A DNA stretch of 64,000 nt from Gymnorhina tibicen (lineage: Eukaryota > Chordata > Aves > Passeriformes > Artamidae), in NCBI GenBank assembly GCA_013399875.1, contig VXAZ01008185.1, positions 631 to 64,630 of the forward strand, written 5' to 3'. Shown here one piece after another: positions 61,929 through 64,000 of the stretch. The notes beneath the pieces were generated by a model. The model saw only the letters and a program-made list of their open reading frames with translations. It had not been told where the DNA came from and made no database searches. Every line of letters starts with the position of its first letter. Within the stretch, counting starts at the first letter, position 1. The position numbers were made by a program, and so were the translations under genes.

Positions 61929-62728
61929 GTGGCTGGAAAACTGCCTGGCCGAAAAGGACCTGGAGCTGCTCGTCAGCAGCTGGCAGACCATGAGCCAGCG
62001 TGTGCCAAGTGGACTAAGACATCCAATGGCATCCTGGCCTGTATCAGCAATAGTGTGGCCAGCAGGACAAGGGAAGTAATTGAACATGGCACTGTTCTCT
62101 GTACTTGGCACTGGTGAGGCTGCACCTAAAGTCTTTTGTCCAGTTCTGGGCTCCCACTTCAAGAAAGACATTGAGGTGCTGGAGCAAGTCCAGAGAAGGG
62201 CAACAAAGCTGGTGAAAGGTGTAGAGGGCAAGTTAAATCTTATGAGGAGAGGCTGAGGCAGCTGGGGTTGTTTAGTCTGGAGAAAAGGAGGCTTGGAGGG
62301 ACCTTATCACTCTCTACAACCACCTGAAAGGAGGCTGTAGCCAGGTGGGGGTTGGCCTCTTCTCCCAGCCAGCCAGTGACAGCATGAGAGGACACAGCCT
62401 CAAGCTGTGCTAGGGGAGGTTCAGTTTGGACATCAAGAAGAATTTCTTCATTGAAGAGATGATCAGACATTGGAATGGCTGCACAGGGAGGTGGTGGAGT
62501 CACCATCTCTGAAGTGTTGAAGAAAGAACTGGATGAGGCACTTAGTGCCATGGTTGAGGTGACATGGTGGAGATTGGTCAAAGGCTGGACTCAATAATCT
62601 TGGAGATCTTTTCCAGCCTTTATGATTCTACGATATCTGTAGCTCAATACAAATAAAGTGATCTTAGAAATTAATGATAAAAGCATTTTGAGAACTATAA
62701 ATAGCTTCATGTAAAATAATAATAACTA

Positions 62729-62773
62729 AATTAATGAATTAATTAAATAGTGAACTTAATTAATTCATTAATT
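62729..62773. repeat. Perfect inverted repeat, 18-bp arms
   Basis: Arms 62729-62746 and 62756-62773 (left arm AATTAATGAATTAATTAA) are exact reverse complements around a 9-bp loop. They are about 97 bp beyond the CR1 3' end. Confidence 0.85.
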
Positions 62774-62779
62774 AATCAA

Positions 62780-64000
62780 CAAAGTACAGGAAAATGTGAG
62801 GTTCTATGTACTTTCTTACTTTCTTTTTTCATAAAATACTTGTTAGGAAAAGCCTAACAAAAGTAAACTTTGATCGTACTTTACACCCACCACTTTAATT
62901 CTGTAAAAGCACAGTCAGTAATCAAGCAAATGTTACTATAAGAGAATTATAGTAAATATATTACTTATTGCTAGGCTACACTGAGTATAATTAAATTATA
63001 CATTCTGATGAAAAGGAGACATTTTAATTTGACATGCTAGTTTAAAGAAAAACCAGCAAAACCAAACTATTTTTATGATTTGCAGAAAAAAACTCATTCC
63101 TTGACAACATTTGGAGGAAACATAGAGAGAAGCTGAAATCCTAACATTTTTTCATAGAATATTAAGCTTTTTCACCCTTATTTGCATTTTACCTTAACCA
63201 CAACAGTGAGAGAAAGTTGTTTATATATGATTACTGTTTGCTGAGTTAGGTTGGTAGCTCTATTTAGTTTTGAGCTACCACACAAGCCATCATTACAATT
63301 GACAGTATGGAATTATTATTAACAGACAAGCTAAAAACTGAATAAACCAGAAAAACTAATTTTCATTTTTACAGGAAATGGAATTCTTTCCAGTTGCCTA
63401 GACAAATATGTTGGTAAAGTACGATGAATTTCAAGAAAATACTTGTATTTTCTTTTTACTATTTCTATTTACTTGTCAAGTAAAATACTTAACTTCAGTC
63501 AATCTAAAATGCTTAAAAGCCTTTGATTTTCCTTAAATATTTTCAGATTTTCAGAGCTAATTCTGATAAATTAACCTATAGAACAGTGCAATGGATCCCT
63601 AGCTATATATCTGGTTAAATGCAATGGTATTTTATCATAGAAACTGGAAACTATAGTTTTTAATCATTAATGTTTCACTGCCTGGGAGATAAGTTTCAAA
63701 TTCCACTAGAAATTTGAACATAACAATACATTTTTTAATAAAAACTAGTGTTTTGGAGAAATGATAAAACTGAAAATTATTCACCGTTGGCCTTTCCCTT
63801 TACTGAATAATTTATGACAACCACACAACTCCAGAAGTCTGTAAGATGTGATACACTAAACACATGCAGGGAAGTTGCTTGATGATTTTTTTCCTAAATA
63901 TTAGTTGAAATTAAATTAAAATATTAAAATATTTTCCTCTAATTTCTGCCTGATTCAACCACATACACATTTATGTTGTGCTATGTGATCTGATTACCAG
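62780..64000. other. AT-rich intronic DNA, nothing recognised
   Basis: No repeat tail, exon or RNA gene seen to the end of the window. Confidence 0.5.

Larger units (their letters stand above)
60852..62206 (+). repeat. Near-identical direct duplication within CR1, probably artefactual
   Basis: 60852-61498 and 61500-62206 are the same CR1 segment in tandem, differing at only about ten sites plus a small indel near 61389/62099. The join is an N and the second copy holds a gap. Confidence 0.85.
60040..62632 (+). mobile_element. CR1 retroposon, 5'-truncated, interrupted by an LTR and containing assembly gaps
   Basis: The forward CR1 ORF2 region is recognisable from GGATTCACCCCAGACTACTG (about 60092) to the tail TTTATGATTCTACGAT. 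Reverse-transcriptase hallmarks are visible: [14 protein letters not shown] and [11 protein letters not shown] (the FADD catalytic box at 61039-61050) in the frame 60760-61092. DFSQAFD lies in a different frame, showing a frameshift. The frame stops at 61092 and later parts are broken, so the copy is dead. Removing the LTR at 60294-60622 restores CR1 continuity. A 647-bp segment occurs twice around Ns, probably an assembly artefact. The minus-strand frame 62581-62240 is a shadow. Confidence 0.92.

Noticed and set aside
62240..62581. 113-codon minus-strand frame
   Set aside because: Antisense of the CR1 3' region.

Overview
The window looks like AT-rich, gene-poor intronic DNA from a bird. The evidence is several CR1 retroposon fragments with the bird/reptile-type 3' tail, an alpharetrovirus-like env remnant, and several LTRs with clean target-site duplications. 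A passerine is plausible from the LTR-rich repertoire, but that is inference.

Only one host coding exon was recognised. It is a 135-bp, phase 0-0 exon on the minus strand (30576-30710) encoding 45 residues of PACRG (parkin co-regulated protein), a structural protein of ciliary doublet microtubules. It has a good polypyrimidine tract and acceptor, a consensus donor and a candidate branch point. No neighbouring PACRG exon was recognised, so the two flanking introns appear to be more than about 30 kb and 33 kb long, in keeping with the large introns known for this gene. Everything else is read as PACRG intron on the antisense of the printed strand.

Layout: 1-11770 is unique AT-rich intron with a miRNA-like hairpin (4001-4070), a possible conserved element (about 5700-5905) and an isolated CpG island (about 6205-6515). 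11777-12286 is a solo LTR with 5-bp duplications. About 14242-14500 is a CR1 fragment. About 14860-16783 is a truncated plus-strand provirus (integrase end, broken env, 3' LTR). 16790-30560 is mostly unique, with two CR1 loci and a candidate regulatory block just 3' of the exon. After the exon come an old CR1 copy (about 32741-33130), a palindromic 91-bp-period tandem repeat (35386-35634) and a deleted minus-strand endogenous retrovirus (36126-37423) with a lysine-tRNA-like primer-binding site. 37430-60030 holds two more CR1 fragments and a minus-strand solo LTR (52529-52855). 60040-62632 is a longer CR1 copy into which a second member of that LTR family inserted (60294-60622). It carries a probable false duplication around assembly gaps.

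No tRNA, rRNA, CRISPR or bacterial-type feature was seen. No complete, previously undescribed system is claimed. The most unusual signals are the acceptor-donor juxtaposition at the PACRG exon, the structure of the 36-37 kb retroelement, the apparent mosaic ancestry of the 15-16 kb provirus, and the hairpin at 4 kb. All alignments were done by eye; conservation, expression and repeat-family names were not checked against databases.
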